In this document: one piece after another, positions 33,288 to 42,010 of the stretch
How the letters are laid out: the number at the start of each line of letters is the position of its first letter
Numbering within the stretch: the first letter of the stretch is position 1
Source: Burkholderiales bacterium
GTDB taxonomy: Bacteria; Pseudomonadota; Gammaproteobacteria; Burkholderiales; SG8-41
DNA: 64,000 nucleotides
Reading direction: 5' to 3'
Assembly (NCBI GenBank): GCA_030684405.1
Contig: JAUXYA010000032.1
Location: forward strand, 302,764 to 366,763
Made by a program: the position numbers and the translations under genes
Notes under the pieces: model-generated
Databases searched by the model: none
What the model saw: the letters and a program-made list of their open reading frames with translations, nothing else
What the model was told of the DNA's origin: nothing

Positions 33288-34247
33288 ATGCGCCGCAGCG
33301 ATTTCGACATTACGGACAAGATCCGCACCACCGACACGATCGAGGTCTCCGATCACGTCCTGGGCCTGTTCCGCGCCCTCTATCCCAAGGGCAATCCGCG
33401 GCCGATGGAGCGCGCCTTCGAAGAACTGTCGAAGATGTACCACGGCAAACATCCGGACTATCATCCCTGCGACACCGAGTACCACGATATTCAGCATGTG
33501 CTGGATGTGACGCTGGCGATGGCGCGGCTGCTCGACGGCTTCCAGCGCGATCCGCGGGAACAGGCGCCGCTGTCACCGGAGTTATTCAGTGTCGGTGTCA
33601 TCACCGCGCTGTTCCACGATGTCGGCTACCTGCGCCGGCGTAACGACCGCAAACACCGCTTTGGCGCCGAATACACGCTGACCCATGTCTCGCGCGGCGC
33701 GAAGTTCCTGCTTGGCTATATGCCGAAAATCGGCATGAAGAAGTACGCCCTCGACGCTTCGGTGATCATCCATTTCACCGGCTACGAGCGCAATCCGGAG
33801 GGCATCCGCATGGCCGATCCGGTGATGCGCCGCATCGGCGAGATCCTCGGCACCGCGGACATCATCGCGCAGATGTCGGACCGCTGTTATCTCGAGAAAT
33901 GCCATGACCGGCTGTACCCCGAGTTCCTGCTCGGCGGCATCGCCGAGCGTAAACAACCCGACGGCAGGATTGTCGTGGTCTACAAGTCGGGCAAGGACCT
34001 GCTCAGCAAGACGCCGGATTTTTACATTAACGCGATGAAGCGGCTCGAGCACAAGCTGCACAGCGCCTATCAATATGCCGCAGTCCATTTTGGTGGCCGT
34101 AACCTCTACATCGAGGAGATGGAGAAAAATTCTGCCCATGCCGAAGCCGCCACCGGCGCGAGCGGACGCAGCCGCCTGCGCCGCGCAGCGCCGAATACCC
34201 TGCTGACCGGTGTGCGTTCGGTGCCTGAAGGGTTGGTCATCCGCTGA
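33288..34247 (+). CDS. HD-domain phosphohydrolase
   Basis: A 319-residue protein with an HD metal-dependent phosphohydrolase core: PCDTEYHDIQHVLDVTLAMARLL supplies early His residues, ALFHDVGYLRRRNDRKHRFGAEYTLTHVS the HD pair, and LGTADIIAQMSDRCYLEK a later Asp. This looks like the calcineurin-unrelated HD/PDEase class that cleaves nucleotides. The C-terminal 40 residues are Ala/Arg-rich and probably disordered. No partner domain is present. It stands alone between a GlcG-like gene and a small membrane protein gene. Confidence 0.85.
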   Translation: MRRSDFDITDKIRTTDTIEVSDHVLGLFRALYPKGNPRPMERAFEELSKMYHGKHPDYHPCDTEYHDIQHVLDVTLAMARLLDGFQRDPREQAPLSPELFSVGVITALFHDVGYLRRRNDRKHRFGAEYTLTHVSRGAKFLLGYMPKIGMKKYALDASVIIHFTGYERNPEGIRMADPVMRRIGEILGTADIIAQMSDRCYLEKCHDRLYPEFLLGGIAERKQPDGRIVVVYKSGKDLLSKTPDFYINAMKRLEHKLHSAYQYAAVHFGGRNLYIEEMEKNSAHAEAATGASGRSRLRRAAPNTLLTGVRSVPEGLVIR

Positions 34248-34346
34248 GCGGCACCTCCCTTTCGCCCGCTAGGCAAGGCGAATCGCCGTATCTCAGCTTG
34301 CCCCGACACAGTACAGTAGCCGTTCCTGTCCAAAGAAAGTCCGTCC

Positions 34347-34895
34347 ATGCGTTTTCTTTTTCGCACCGGCATTCTGATCGCGCAGCTGCTGGTTTTTCTC
34401 GTGCTGATGACGGTGATCTCGCTGGGCACCACTTACTTCACCGCCGAGCGTTATCCGGAAGGCGCGACGCCGGTGCGCCTGTTTCCGGTGATCGCACTGC
34501 CGTTGGCGGCGACTGATCCGCTGCGCTACGAGCTGCTGCGCTGGCCGGACATCACGCGCAAGGATCCGCCGCCGCCGCCCCGCAATCTGCGACTGCCGCA
34601 GCCTGCGGGTGAATTCGAAGTGCCGGCCTTCGGTAGCTTCAAGCCATACGTGCATTTCACCGCGCGTGATGCGGCCGAGGGCCGTCAGCGTGTCGAGCTC
34701 AAGGTGACCGAGGATGATTACGTGATCTACGCCGCCTATGACACGGACGGCAACACGGTGGCGCCGAAGTACTTCCGCGTCTGGGGCCCCTCGTCACTGC
34801 TGCTCGCGGTGTTTCCGGCGTTCGTGCTGGTGCTGGTGCTGGGGCGCCTGCTGCGCCGGCGTTTCCTGCCGGCACCCGCCGCAGGCAAGCCTTAG
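34347..34895 (+). CDS. Membrane-anchored protein of unknown function
   Basis: A 182-residue protein with an N-terminal membrane segment (ILIAQLLVFLVLMTVISLGTTYF), a periplasmic-looking middle region with an unusual proline run (DPPPPPRNLRLPQPAG), and a second membrane segment near the end (LLLAVFPAFVLVLVLGRLL) followed by a basic tail. I do not recognise a family. Codon use matches the high-GC neighbours, so it is probably a native gene. Confidence 0.7.
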   Translation: MRFLFRTGILIAQLLVFLVLMTVISLGTTYFTAERYPEGATPVRLFPVIALPLAATDPLRYELLRWPDITRKDPPPPPRNLRLPQPAGEFEVPAFGSFKPYVHFTARDAAEGRQRVELKVTEDDYVIYAAYDTDGNTVAPKYFRVWGPSSLLLAVFPAFVLVLVLGRLLRRRFLPAPAAGKP

Positions 34896-34899
34896 CCGT

Positions 34900-35391
34900 T
34901 TATTTCGCGCGCGACAGCAGGAATTCGCCGAGCGCGACCGCGCGGCTTTTGAGCAGCACATCGACGCGATGACGGCCCGGATGGGGCTTGCGCGTTGTCA
35001 GGTTGGCGAGCGGACGCGGTGTGGCGACGCCCACCTGTTGGCGAGTTCGAAGCGGATCACAATACCAGCGCTTATTGAGAATTACATATGTAAGTGACAC
35101 GAGGACTATGCCCCCGTCATTCCTGCGCGCCCCGAAGGAAGTCCCCCTGGGGGGCAAGCAGGAATCCAGGGGTTTTGTATTGAAGCGAAACTGGATTCCG
35201 GCTCGCGCTACGCGCGTCCGGAATGACGGAATCTTTGTCACTGAATTATGTAACCTTCAATAGTAAGCGTCGAGTGCGTCGCGCAGGAACGCGCGCGACT
35301 GAAACGCCGGGTGCACCGGCAGGATCATCCGCGCGATGCGTCGCGGGACCTCCGGCCGTAGCTGTTCCTGAGGGGTTACGCCACTGCGGAA
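34900..35391 (-). pseudogene. DNA alkylation repair (AlkC/HEAT-type) gene reduced to its two ends
   Basis: On the minus strand 35391-35253 translates to EQLRPEVPRRIARMILPVHPAFQSRAFLRDALDAYY and then a stop, which matches the N-terminus of AlkC-like DNA alkylation repair proteins. After a dispersed repeat (35114-35229), the frame ending at 34900 gives LANLTTRKPHPGRHRVDVLL...LGEFLLSRAK, which resembles the C-terminal end of the same family. Some 280 middle residues are missing. The repeat sits exactly at the deletion. The N-terminal start codon is also lost against the neighbour's stop. Confidence 0.65.
35114..35229. repeat. Dispersed palindromic repeat, 'ccgg' family, copy 3
   Basis: CCGTCATTCCTGCG and CAGGAATCCAG, then CTGGATTCCGG and CGGAATGACGG, make a double-hairpin unit. 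Wider imperfect arms (TTACATATGTAAGTGACA at 35082 and TGTCACTGAATTATGTAA at 35236) extend the symmetry to about 180 bp. It interrupts a decayed DNA repair gene. Confidence 0.75.
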
Positions 35392-35862
35392 TCAGTTGCC
35401 GCGCCCCTGCAGCTCGCCGAGCTTCATGCCGTGCCAGGAGGGCAGTGCTGCGAGGAAATCCGGGTGTGCACCGGCGATCCAGACGTACTGTTCGTCTTCG
35501 TGGAGCACGCGGAACCTGAGGATATGGCCCCGCAGCCACCAGGCAATGCCGAGGTCGGTGACACCGGTCAGCAGCATTACGACTGCGGGCAGTATGCCGA
35601 GCATGAAGTAGATCGCCGGCGCAGCGATGATCATCGCGACACCGGCCATGGCGATAATTTTTGCGACACGGCCGCGCCGCGAGTTGCAGGCCGGACAGAC
35701 CGGCGGCCGCAGCTTTGAACGGGTGCCGGGTATGGGCGGGGCGACCTCCGTCACCGCGCAGACGCCGCCGCAGGACAGGCACAGCGAAGGGAACTGCTGA
35801 CGATGGCGCTCGACGACGATCATGTCATCGCTGCGGTAAACCCCGGAAGTGCCCTTCAGCAT
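35392..35862 (-). CDS. Zinc-ribbon membrane protein of unknown function
   Basis: A 156-residue protein from the ATG at 35862. Two Cys pairs, CLSCGGVC near residue 28 and CPACN near 56, look like a zinc ribbon split by a short insert. Two membrane segments follow (AKIIAMAGVAMIIAAPAIYFML and LPAVVMLLTGVTDLGIAWWL), then RFRVLHEDEQYVWIAGAHPDFLAALPSW. No family recognised. It lies 17 bases downstream of glutaryl-CoA dehydrogenase on the same strand. Confidence 0.7.
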   Translation of the reverse strand: MLKGTSGVYRSDDMIVVERHRQQFPSLCLSCGGVCAVTEVAPPIPGTRSKLRPPVCPACNSRRGRVAKIIAMAGVAMIIAAPAIYFMLGILPAVVMLLTGVTDLGIAWWLRGHILRFRVLHEDEQYVWIAGAHPDFLAALPSWHGMKLGELQGRGN

Positions 35863-35878
35863 GGTCGGATAAGCCTGT

Positions 35879-37081
35879 TCAGTTGAAGGCCGAGAGCCCG
35901 GTCTGGGCACGGCCGAGCACCAGCGCATGGATGTCGTGGGTGCCTTCCAGCGTGTTGACGGTTTCCAGGTTCAGCATGTGCCGGATCACCGGGTACTCGT
36001 CGGAAATGCCGTTGCCACCGAGCATGTCGCGCGCGGTGCGGGCGATCTCCAGCGCCTTGCCGGTGGAGTTGCGCTTGAGCAGCGACACCATCTCCGGCGT
36101 CGCGCGCCCTTCCTCGCGCAGCCGGCTGACGTGCAGGCAGGCGAGCAGGCCCAGTGCGATTTCGGACTGCATGTCAGCGAGTTTTTTCTGCACCAGCTGG
36201 TTTGCTGCCAGCGGCTTGCCGAATTGCTTGCGGTCCATCGTGTACTGGCGCGCGGTGTGCCAGCAGGCTTCGGCGGCACCGAGCGCGCCCCAGCAGATCA
36301 CGAAACGCGCGTTGTTGAGGCAGCCGAAGGGCCCTTTCAGGCCGCTCACGTTCGGCAGCAGGTTGGCTTCCGGCACGAACACATTGTCCATCACGATTTC
36401 CCCGGTGGGCGAGGCGCGCACCGAGAACTTGCCTTCGATCTTGCGCGTGGAGAGCCCCTCCATGCCGCGCTCGAGGATGAAGCCGCGGATCACGCCGCCG
36501 TCGTCCTTGGCCCAGACGATCATGATGTCGGCGATGGGTGCGTGGGTGATCCACAGTTTCGTGCCGGTCAGACGCCATCCGCCGTCGACCTGGCGCGCAC
36601 GGGTGATCATGCTGCCGGGGTCGGAGCCATGGTCGGGCTCCGTGAGGCCGAAGCAGCCGAGCAGTTCGCCGCTTGCCATTTTCGGCAGATATTTCTGCCT
36701 TTGCTCCTCGGAGCCGTAGGCATAGATCGGCGTCATCGCGAGCCCGCCCTGGACGCCGACCGCGGAGCGGAACGCGGTGTCGACGCGCTCCAGTTCGCGC
36801 ATGATCAGGCCGTAAGCGACGTAGCCGATGCCGGCGCAGCCATAACCCTCAAGTGGCGCGCCGAGGAAGCCAAGTTCACCCATTTCGAGCATCACTTCAC
36901 GGTCGAAACTTTCCTTGCGGTTCCACTCACGGATGCGCGGCGCGAGTTTTTCCTGAGCGTACTGGCGCGCGGTGTCGCGGATCATCCGTTCCTCGTCGGT
37001 CAGCAGGGCTTCGATCAGCAGCGGATCTTCCCACTGGAAATGGCCGCCGGTGAGTGTGACGGCGGTGTGGTCAAGGGTCAT
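35879..37081 (-). CDS. gcdH: Glutaryl-CoA dehydrogenase
   Basis: A 400-codon acyl-CoA dehydrogenase whose C-terminus [29 protein letters not shown] is the GcdH signature, with the catalytic Glu in [10 protein letters not shown]. The flavin segment is [16 protein letters not shown] and the helix near residue 280 is [29 protein letters not shown]. GcdH turns glutaryl-CoA into crotonyl-CoA in lysine and tryptophan breakdown. A GGAG site six bases before the ATG at 37081 supports this start over the TTG at 37102. Confidence 0.94.
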   Translation of the reverse strand: MTLDHTAVTLTGGHFQWEDPLLIEALLTDEERMIRDTARQYAQEKLAPRIREWNRKESFDREVMLEMGELGFLGAPLEGYGCAGIGYVAYGLIMRELERVDTAFRSAVGVQGGLAMTPIYAYGSEEQRQKYLPKMASGELLGCFGLTEPDHGSDPGSMITRARQVDGGWRLTGTKLWITHAPIADIMIVWAKDDGGVIRGFILERGMEGLSTRKIEGKFSVRASPTGEIVMDNVFVPEANLLPNVSGLKGPFGCLNNARFVICWGALGAAEACWHTARQYTMDRKQFGKPLAANQLVQKKLADMQSEIALGLLACLHVSRLREEGRATPEMVSLLKRNSTGKALEIARTARDMLGGNGISDEYPVIRHMLNLETVNTLEGTHDIHALVLGRAQTGLSAFN

Positions 37082-37129
37082 GCCGGGCTCCGGTTTGCTC
37101 AAGCCCGCAATTGTACCGGCGATGCGGCC

Positions 37130-37684
37130 TCAATCGTTGTTGCGGGCCACGATGTGGGTCGGCAGGCCGTCGATGCTGCTCTGGTTTTTCAGGCCCCAAT
37201 ACTCGTGCAGGCCGGTCGTGCCTTTCTTTTCAGCCCAAGCCTCGAGTGCGCCACGCTCGCCTTTGTAGTCCATCAGCGGTACGCCCATGCCGCAGGAGGT
37301 CTGCACATGCGTGATCGCAAGATCGAAAATCTGCCGTGCTCCGGGCAGCGGCTTGAAGTGCGTGTAAAGCTCAGGCCACTCGGTATCCCGAAGGTGGATC
37401 ACGCGGGCGGTGCCATACAGGCGCAGGATCAGCGGCGCACCGTCGAAGGCGCAGAACATCACGGTCATCCGCGCATCTGCCTGCACATGCGCCGAGGTTT
37501 CGTTGCCGCTACCGGTGACACTGAGCCAGACCACGCGTTTCGGATCGAGTACGCGGAGTGTATCCATACCCTTGGGCGAAACGTTGATGCGGCTGTCGGC
37601 AGTGGCGGTGCCGACGAAGTAGATTTTCTGTGTGCGAATGAACTCGATGTGGCGCTCGGACAGCGCTTCGAACATCATGGCCAT
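37130..37684 (-). CDS. PNPOx-like flavin-binding split-barrel protein
   Basis: A 184-residue pyridoxamine-5'-phosphate-oxidase-like protein: RTQKIYFVGTATADSRINVSPKGMDTLRVLDPKRVVWLSVTGSGNETSAHV and ARMTVMFCAFDGAPLILRLYGTARVI are the split barrel. The C-terminal third (QTSCGMGVPLMDYKGERGALEAWAEKKG) is typical of a stand-alone subfamily of unknown substrate. The ATG at 37684 has an AAAGGG site; the longer frame has none. It stands between gcdH and a relic-bearing gap. Confidence 0.85.
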   Translation of the reverse strand: MAMMFEALSERHIEFIRTQKIYFVGTATADSRINVSPKGMDTLRVLDPKRVVWLSVTGSGNETSAHVQADARMTVMFCAFDGAPLILRLYGTARVIHLRDTEWPELYTHFKPLPGARQIFDLAITHVQTSCGMGVPLMDYKGERGALEAWAEKKGTTGLHEYWGLKNQSSIDGLPTHIVARNND

Positions 37685-38029
37685 GTTGATAGCCCTTTGA
37701 TAACAGGGCATTTGATTTTAGCAGCAGGCCCTGCCTAGCTGTCCGAACTACTTCCGGAACGGCACCGACAACAGCCGCAGCCCGATGCATCCGCACCGCA
37801 GTTCCCGATGCCTACCGGTGCGAAGGGCGCGCATTGATTCCGATCCGCAGTTCTGGTAATCCACTGCGTCGAAGAAAGCGGATTATCTGAAGCCGATGTC
37901 CAGCGGCCGACCGCTGAAGTTGCGTGCCAAAGTGTTTGAGTCCGGTTCAAGGCTAATCCGCATCAGCTGTTCGCTGTACTCCGACGGCGAGGAGTGCGCG
38001 CGTGGCGATGCGCACGGCCTGTTCGAGTC
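37685..38029. other. Gene-free stretch of 345 bases
   Basis: No supported gene. On the minus strand short reading-frame pieces such as LEQAVRIATRALLAVGVQ and RISLEPDSNTLARNF have a coding flavour but lie in different frames, so a decayed gene is possible. I could not name it. No repeat of the window's families is present. Confidence 0.4.
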
Positions 38030-39007
38030 CTAAGGGAGGGTGACGATGACCTTACCCAGAAGCGCATTTGACTCAACATAGGCTTTGGCTTCGGACAGGC
38101 GATCAAACGCGAACACACGATCAACCATCGGCCTGATCAGCCCATCAATCAGGCCAGGCAGGAAATCGCGATTGAAACCGGCTGTGGCCTTCGCACGGTC
38201 AGCTGTCGTCAACGGTGTGTTGGAAATGCCCGCAATTTCCAACCGCTTCGCGTGCACCACTTCGAGGTTCAGGTTGGCATTCATCACACCGTCAACATAG
38301 CCAACCACGATCAGCCGCCCGAAATCGCAAAGAGCATCCTGGGTTGCCGTAAATGCCGTACCACCAATCAAGTTCACAGCAACATTTGCCCCCTTGCCAT
38401 CGGTCGCCTCAAGGACAGCCGGCGCAAATGAAGTGCTGTCCGCACAAATGGCGACATCAAGTCCAATGTCTTTCAGCTTTTTTAGTTTTTCGGCGGATCT
38501 CGAAACGCCAATAGTTTTTACGCCTAGGTATTTGCCGGCCTGTATGCAGGACACGCCGACGCCAGATGACGCACCGGCCACCAGCAACCATTCGCCGACC
38601 TTGATTCGCCCATACTGAATCATTGCCTCCCAAGCGGTGATGAATGCGATAGGAACCGCCGCCGCCTGTTCCCAACCCAATCGCTCGGGTATGAGTGTCG
38701 CAAGCGCAGATTCAACAAGGACATACTCGGAAAAGCTTCCCTTGGCACGGGCCATGACGCGATCACCTACCGCAAATGCAGTGACACCAATGCCGACTGC
38801 ACAGACTTCTCCCGCCGCATCTACGCCACCGGGACGGGCGACATCCGCCTTATGTCGAGCAATCGTTGCGAGGATGTCGCCTCGATTTAATGAGGTAGCA
38901 CGAACCTTTAGTAAGAGTTGTCCCGGCCCTGGAACCGGAACGGGAATGTCGCGTAGTTCCAATGTAGTAGTACCATTTGCAACGCCTTTGATCCAATACG
39001 ATTTCAA
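38030..39007 (-). CDS. MDR-family (quinone-reductase-like) oxidoreductase
   Basis: A 325-residue zinc-free medium-chain dehydrogenase. It shows GPGQLLLKVRATSLNRGDI, GGVDAAGEVCAVGIGVTAFAVGDRVMA, the nucleotide motif LLVAGASSGVGVSCIQAGKYLGVKTIGVSRS and a C-terminal DRLSEAKAYVESNALLGKVIVTL. These enzymes reduce enones or quinones with NADPH. It is the last gene of an operon with two BKACE enzymes and a Bug receptor. Base composition is lower in GC than in the gcdH region. Confidence 0.9.
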   Translation of the reverse strand: MKSYWIKGVANGTTTLELRDIPVPVPGPGQLLLKVRATSLNRGDILATIARHKADVARPGGVDAAGEVCAVGIGVTAFAVGDRVMARAKGSFSEYVLVESALATLIPERLGWEQAAAVPIAFITAWEAMIQYGRIKVGEWLLVAGASSGVGVSCIQAGKYLGVKTIGVSRSAEKLKKLKDIGLDVAICADSTSFAPAVLEATDGKGANVAVNLIGGTAFTATQDALCDFGRLIVVGYVDGVMNANLNLEVVHAKRLEIAGISNTPLTTADRAKATAGFNRDFLPGLIDGLIRPMVDRVFAFDRLSEAKAYVESNALLGKVIVTLP

Positions 39008-39033
39008 TGATGCATCCGGTTTCTTTAAGTGGA

Positions 39034-39918
39034 TTAGTCTTTCTGAATTCCGAGCATGGCACGAGCCTCATCTGTGGTTGCCACTTCACGTCCCACCGAA
39101 CGGCCGAATTCAGCAAAACGGTAGACGAGTTCGGCGTTCGTGGGATACCCGAGTTCAGGATAAGGATAGTCCCCCAGTCCTGGCGCAAGATGTCCACCCT
39201 GCTCCAGTGCCAATTTCGAAACATTGAACAAGTTGCCTTCTTTAAGGGCAACCGTCCATTCGATCTTGCGATGCTGAGGCAGGAAGTCAATCAACGCCTG
39301 CAGTCCGCGTGGCGTTCCAGGATGCGCCCCTACATGCCAGCCATCAGCCAATACACATTGGATGTAAGCCGGTTCACGGATTGCCCCCATGTCCATAAGC
39401 GCATCAGTCATGCGAATGAAAGGCACTGCCCACACCGACAGGTGGGGTTTGACGCCTGATTCCGTCATTCCCTTGGCGAGAAAGAGGCAGGTCTCGGTGC
39501 TATTGACATAAGTTTTGTTTACTGTTTTAAACGCTTTCGCCACGGGGTCGTAACTGTCGAGGTTGGTCGAGCCTGTATCAACGGCGGCAAAGTCAGGTCG
39601 CGAACGAGTTTTTTCCCCCATGAGCTTGATGTGCTGGAGGCGGTTTTCATCCTCCTTGACGGTATGTACCCCAAGCGTAGAGTCAACAAGGATGTCGGTG
39701 CGATCACGGATCTTTTCCACGATTTCCGCATATATTTCCGGCTGATGGCATGCGCTGCCATCGGGGTTACGCGCGTGGAAATGGATGATTGACGCACCGG
39801 CCTCACGACATTGAGCGGCCGTGTCGGCGATTTCGTCTGGCGTAAAAGGAATGTTTTTGTTGAATTCTCGGCCAACGTATTCATTGACTCGCACAGTAAT
39901 GATTAGCTTTTTATTCAA
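39034..39918 (-). CDS. BKACE-family beta-keto acid cleavage enzyme, copy 1
   Basis: A 294-residue DUF849 protein (beta-keto acid cleavage enzyme, Kce-like). The zinc-binding His pair is in ASIIHFHARNPDGSAC, followed by ILVDSTLGVHTVKEDENRLQHI, RPDFAAVDTGSTNLDSYD, and LEQGGHLAPGLGDYPYPELGYPTNAELV. The family condenses a beta-keto acid with acetyl-CoA to give acetoacetate and a new acyl-CoA. Its paralogue is at 41010 in the same operon. The keto acid is not known. Confidence 0.9.
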   Translation of the reverse strand: MNKKLIITVRVNEYVGREFNKNIPFTPDEIADTAAQCREAGASIIHFHARNPDGSACHQPEIYAEIVEKIRDRTDILVDSTLGVHTVKEDENRLQHIKLMGEKTRSRPDFAAVDTGSTNLDSYDPVAKAFKTVNKTYVNSTETCLFLAKGMTESGVKPHLSVWAVPFIRMTDALMDMGAIREPAYIQCVLADGWHVGAHPGTPRGLQALIDFLPQHRKIEWTVALKEGNLFNVSKLALEQGGHLAPGLGDYPYPELGYPTNAELVYRFAEFGRSVGREVATTDEARAMLGIQKD

Positions 39919-39971
39919 ATCATTCTCCGCTTCACCAGGTCAAAAGCCTGAAGCAATCGCGATTGAGGCTA

Positions 39972-40943
39972 TCAAGGCGCCGCATTCCAAAGACCGACTT
40001 TCTTGGCAATGGCTGTCCATTTCCTGATTTCCTCGGCTAGGAATTTCCCGAATTCTTCGGGCTTGCTGCCCACTGTGTCGGAGCCGAACTGCACCATGCG
40101 TTCAGTCAACTCCGGCGAACGCACGATCTTCACGATCTCTTTGTTCATTCGGTCGACGATCGGTCTCGGAGTTTTTGACGGTGCAAGAACGCCTGTCCAG
40201 ATTGTCGCCTGATAACCAGGCACTCCGGTTTCGGCAAGTGTCGGCAGATCTGGCATGAACGAAGAGCGCTTGGAATCGCCTAATCCGAGTGCACGCAATC
40301 TGCCGCTTTTGATGTGAGGTATCGCCACCAGTGACGGACTTAACGACAATTGGATCTGCCCGCCGATCAGATCGGTGATCATCGGGGCAGCCCCTTTGTA
40401 GGGGATGTGAACCATTTTGATGCCGGCCAGCGAGCTCAACAGTTCTGTAGCCAACTGGGTGGCGCTGGAGCTCGTGCCGTAGTTAAGGCCGGATTTACTC
40501 GATTTCGCAAATGTCACAAGTTCGGCGACATTCTTCACTGGAACCGATGGATGTACCACAAGTATTAGTTGTTGCGATGCTGTCTGCGTAATCGGCGCAA
40601 AGTCGCGTAACGGGTCGTAGGACAGTTTCATGCCCATAGCGGTATTAATTGCCAAACTGCTCGACACCATCAGGAGTGTGTATCCGTCCGGAGCAGAGCG
40701 TGAAACCAGTGCCATGCCGATCACTCCATCAATACCCGGACGATTGTCGGTAATGACAGGCTGTCCCATCGTCTCGGTCAGCTTCTGGCCGATGATGCGG
40801 GCAAGGACGTCCGTATTGCCGCCGGCAGCAAAAGGAATGACGAAACGTATCGGTTTTGAAGGGTAAGGTTGTGCAATAGCGGGCAGCGCAAGAAGCCCGA
40901 ATAATGCTGTAGCCACAACAAATACAGGTCTGTATGAACTCAT
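39972..40943 (-). CDS. Bug/TctC-family periplasmic receptor
   Basis: A 323-residue receptor with leader VFVVATALFGLLALPAIAQPYPSKPIR and motifs IRFVIPFAAGGNTDVLARII, ITDNRPGIDGVIGMALVSRS, LSYDPLRDFAPIT and MVHIPYKGAAPMITDLIGGQIQ. It lies between the two BKACE genes. Its ligand is presumably the compound that the operon breaks down. Confidence 0.95.
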   Translation of the reverse strand: MSSYRPVFVVATALFGLLALPAIAQPYPSKPIRFVIPFAAGGNTDVLARIIGQKLTETMGQPVITDNRPGIDGVIGMALVSRSAPDGYTLLMVSSSLAINTAMGMKLSYDPLRDFAPITQTASQQLILVVHPSVPVKNVAELVTFAKSSKSGLNYGTSSSATQLATELLSSLAGIKMVHIPYKGAAPMITDLIGGQIQLSLSPSLVAIPHIKSGRLRALGLGDSKRSSFMPDLPTLAETGVPGYQATIWTGVLAPSKTPRPIVDRMNKEIVKIVRSPELTERMVQFGSDTVGSKPEEFGKFLAEEIRKWTAIAKKVGLWNAAP

Positions 40944-41009
40944 GGTTTCCTCCGTTTTGTTTACTTGTTTGACTGGCGTACTTGGGCAATCAGCTCTGTT
41001 GAATTCAGG

Positions 41010-41873
41010 CTACTTTTTCATGTTGAGAATGCAGCGCGCCTCTTCGGGGGTTGCTATATCACGCCCCATCGCTTTGGCCATGCCGGCAATGAATTTCACT
41101 AATTCAGCATTGGTGGGATAACCCAGCTCAGGATAGTGGTAGTCGCCTAACCCCGGAGATAAGTGGCCACCGCGTTCGATGGCCAACGCAGCTACCGGCA
41201 GGATGTTTCCCTTCTTGACACATACGGTCCACACGGCCTTGCCGCTGGGCGGTAGTGCATGGAAAAACGCCGAAAGTCCGTCGCTCGTGCCGCGATGCCC
41301 CCCGATGATGCCCCCTTCGCAAAGTACCAAGTTAACCATGGCTGGTTCGACGAATTCGCCGAGGTCCAGAAATGCGTCGACAGCCCTCAAAAATGGTACC
41401 GACCAGCACGCAATCAAGGGTTTGACGTTGATGGATTTCATCGTGCGAGCGAAATTGAGGCAACTGCCAATTGTGTTTACATAAGCTTGGTCTGTGGTCT
41501 GAAAACGCTTTTCGGCGGCTAGGTATCTATCGGTGTTGTTGCTGCCGATGTCGATGCTCGCCATGTCCGGCTTGGCTTCAATCACATGAGCCAATCGTTT
41601 TTCGTCTGCACCGGCGTTATGGATATTTCCCAGTGTCGTATGTACCAGGATGTCGGACTTCTCGCGAATTTTGCGGGCTATCTCAGCATAAAGCTCAGGA
41701 CTGTTGGAACGCCCGCCATCGGGTGTCCGTGCGTGCACATGAGTTATTGCTGCGCCGGCAGCACGGCATGCGGCTGCATCTTCGGCGATTTCATCCGGTG
41801 TGTAAGGAATGTTTGGGTTGGGGCCACGCTTCATCCATTCGTTTTGACGCACCGTAATTATGAGCTTTTCCAA
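41010..41873 (-). CDS. BKACE-family beta-keto acid cleavage enzyme, copy 2
   Basis: A 287-residue DUF849 protein, the promoter-proximal gene of the operon. The His pair is in AAITHVHARTPDGGRSNSPELYAEI; VHTTLGNIHNAGADEKRLAHVIEAKPDMASIDIG and IERGGHLSPGLGDYHYPELGYPTNAELV follow. I set the start at a TTG at 41873, because the sequence LEKLIITVRQNEW matches the first residues of copy 1 and AAGGGG lies five bases upstream; the long frame to 41990 runs over the operator. Confidence 0.88.
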   Translation of the reverse strand: MEKLIITVRQNEWMKRGPNPNIPYTPDEIAEDAAACRAAGAAITHVHARTPDGGRSNSPELYAEIARKIREKSDILVHTTLGNIHNAGADEKRLAHVIEAKPDMASIDIGSNNTDRYLAAEKRFQTTDQAYVNTIGSCLNFARTMKSINVKPLIACWSVPFLRAVDAFLDLGEFVEPAMVNLVLCEGGIIGGHRGTSDGLSAFFHALPPSGKAVWTVCVKKGNILPVAALAIERGGHLSPGLGDYHYPELGYPTNAELVKFIAGMAKAMGRDIATPEEARCILNMKK

Positions 41874-41895
41874 AGCATCCCCTTTTGACAAAAAC

Positions 41896-41924
41896 GACGT
41901 CGTTCCGTATAACGGAACGACGTC
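41896..41924. promoter_or_regulatory. Perfect 29-bp palindromic operator of the IclR-type regulator
   Basis: Thirteen-base arms reading GACGTCGTTCCGT and its exact complement flank a central ATA. The inner part fits the TTCCG-N5-CGGAA pattern of IclR-family operators. It starts 23 bases upstream of the BKACE start and 87 bases before the divergent IclR gene, so it can control both directions. Confidence 0.8.
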
Positions 41925-42010
41925 CCGAATTTTAATTAACATTAACTTGAGGAGAGCAAAGGTGTCAACACAAGGCCCCTCGCAACTCATTCCTAGAACT
42001 GTGAAACCAC

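Noticed and set aside
35927-37738. 603-codon plus-strand open frame
   Set aside because: Antisense to glutaryl-CoA dehydrogenase and the PNPOx-like gene; no domain.
37735-37950. 71-codon minus-strand frame in a gene gap
   Set aside because: Cys/Ser/Arg-rich random-looking sequence without a ribosome site.
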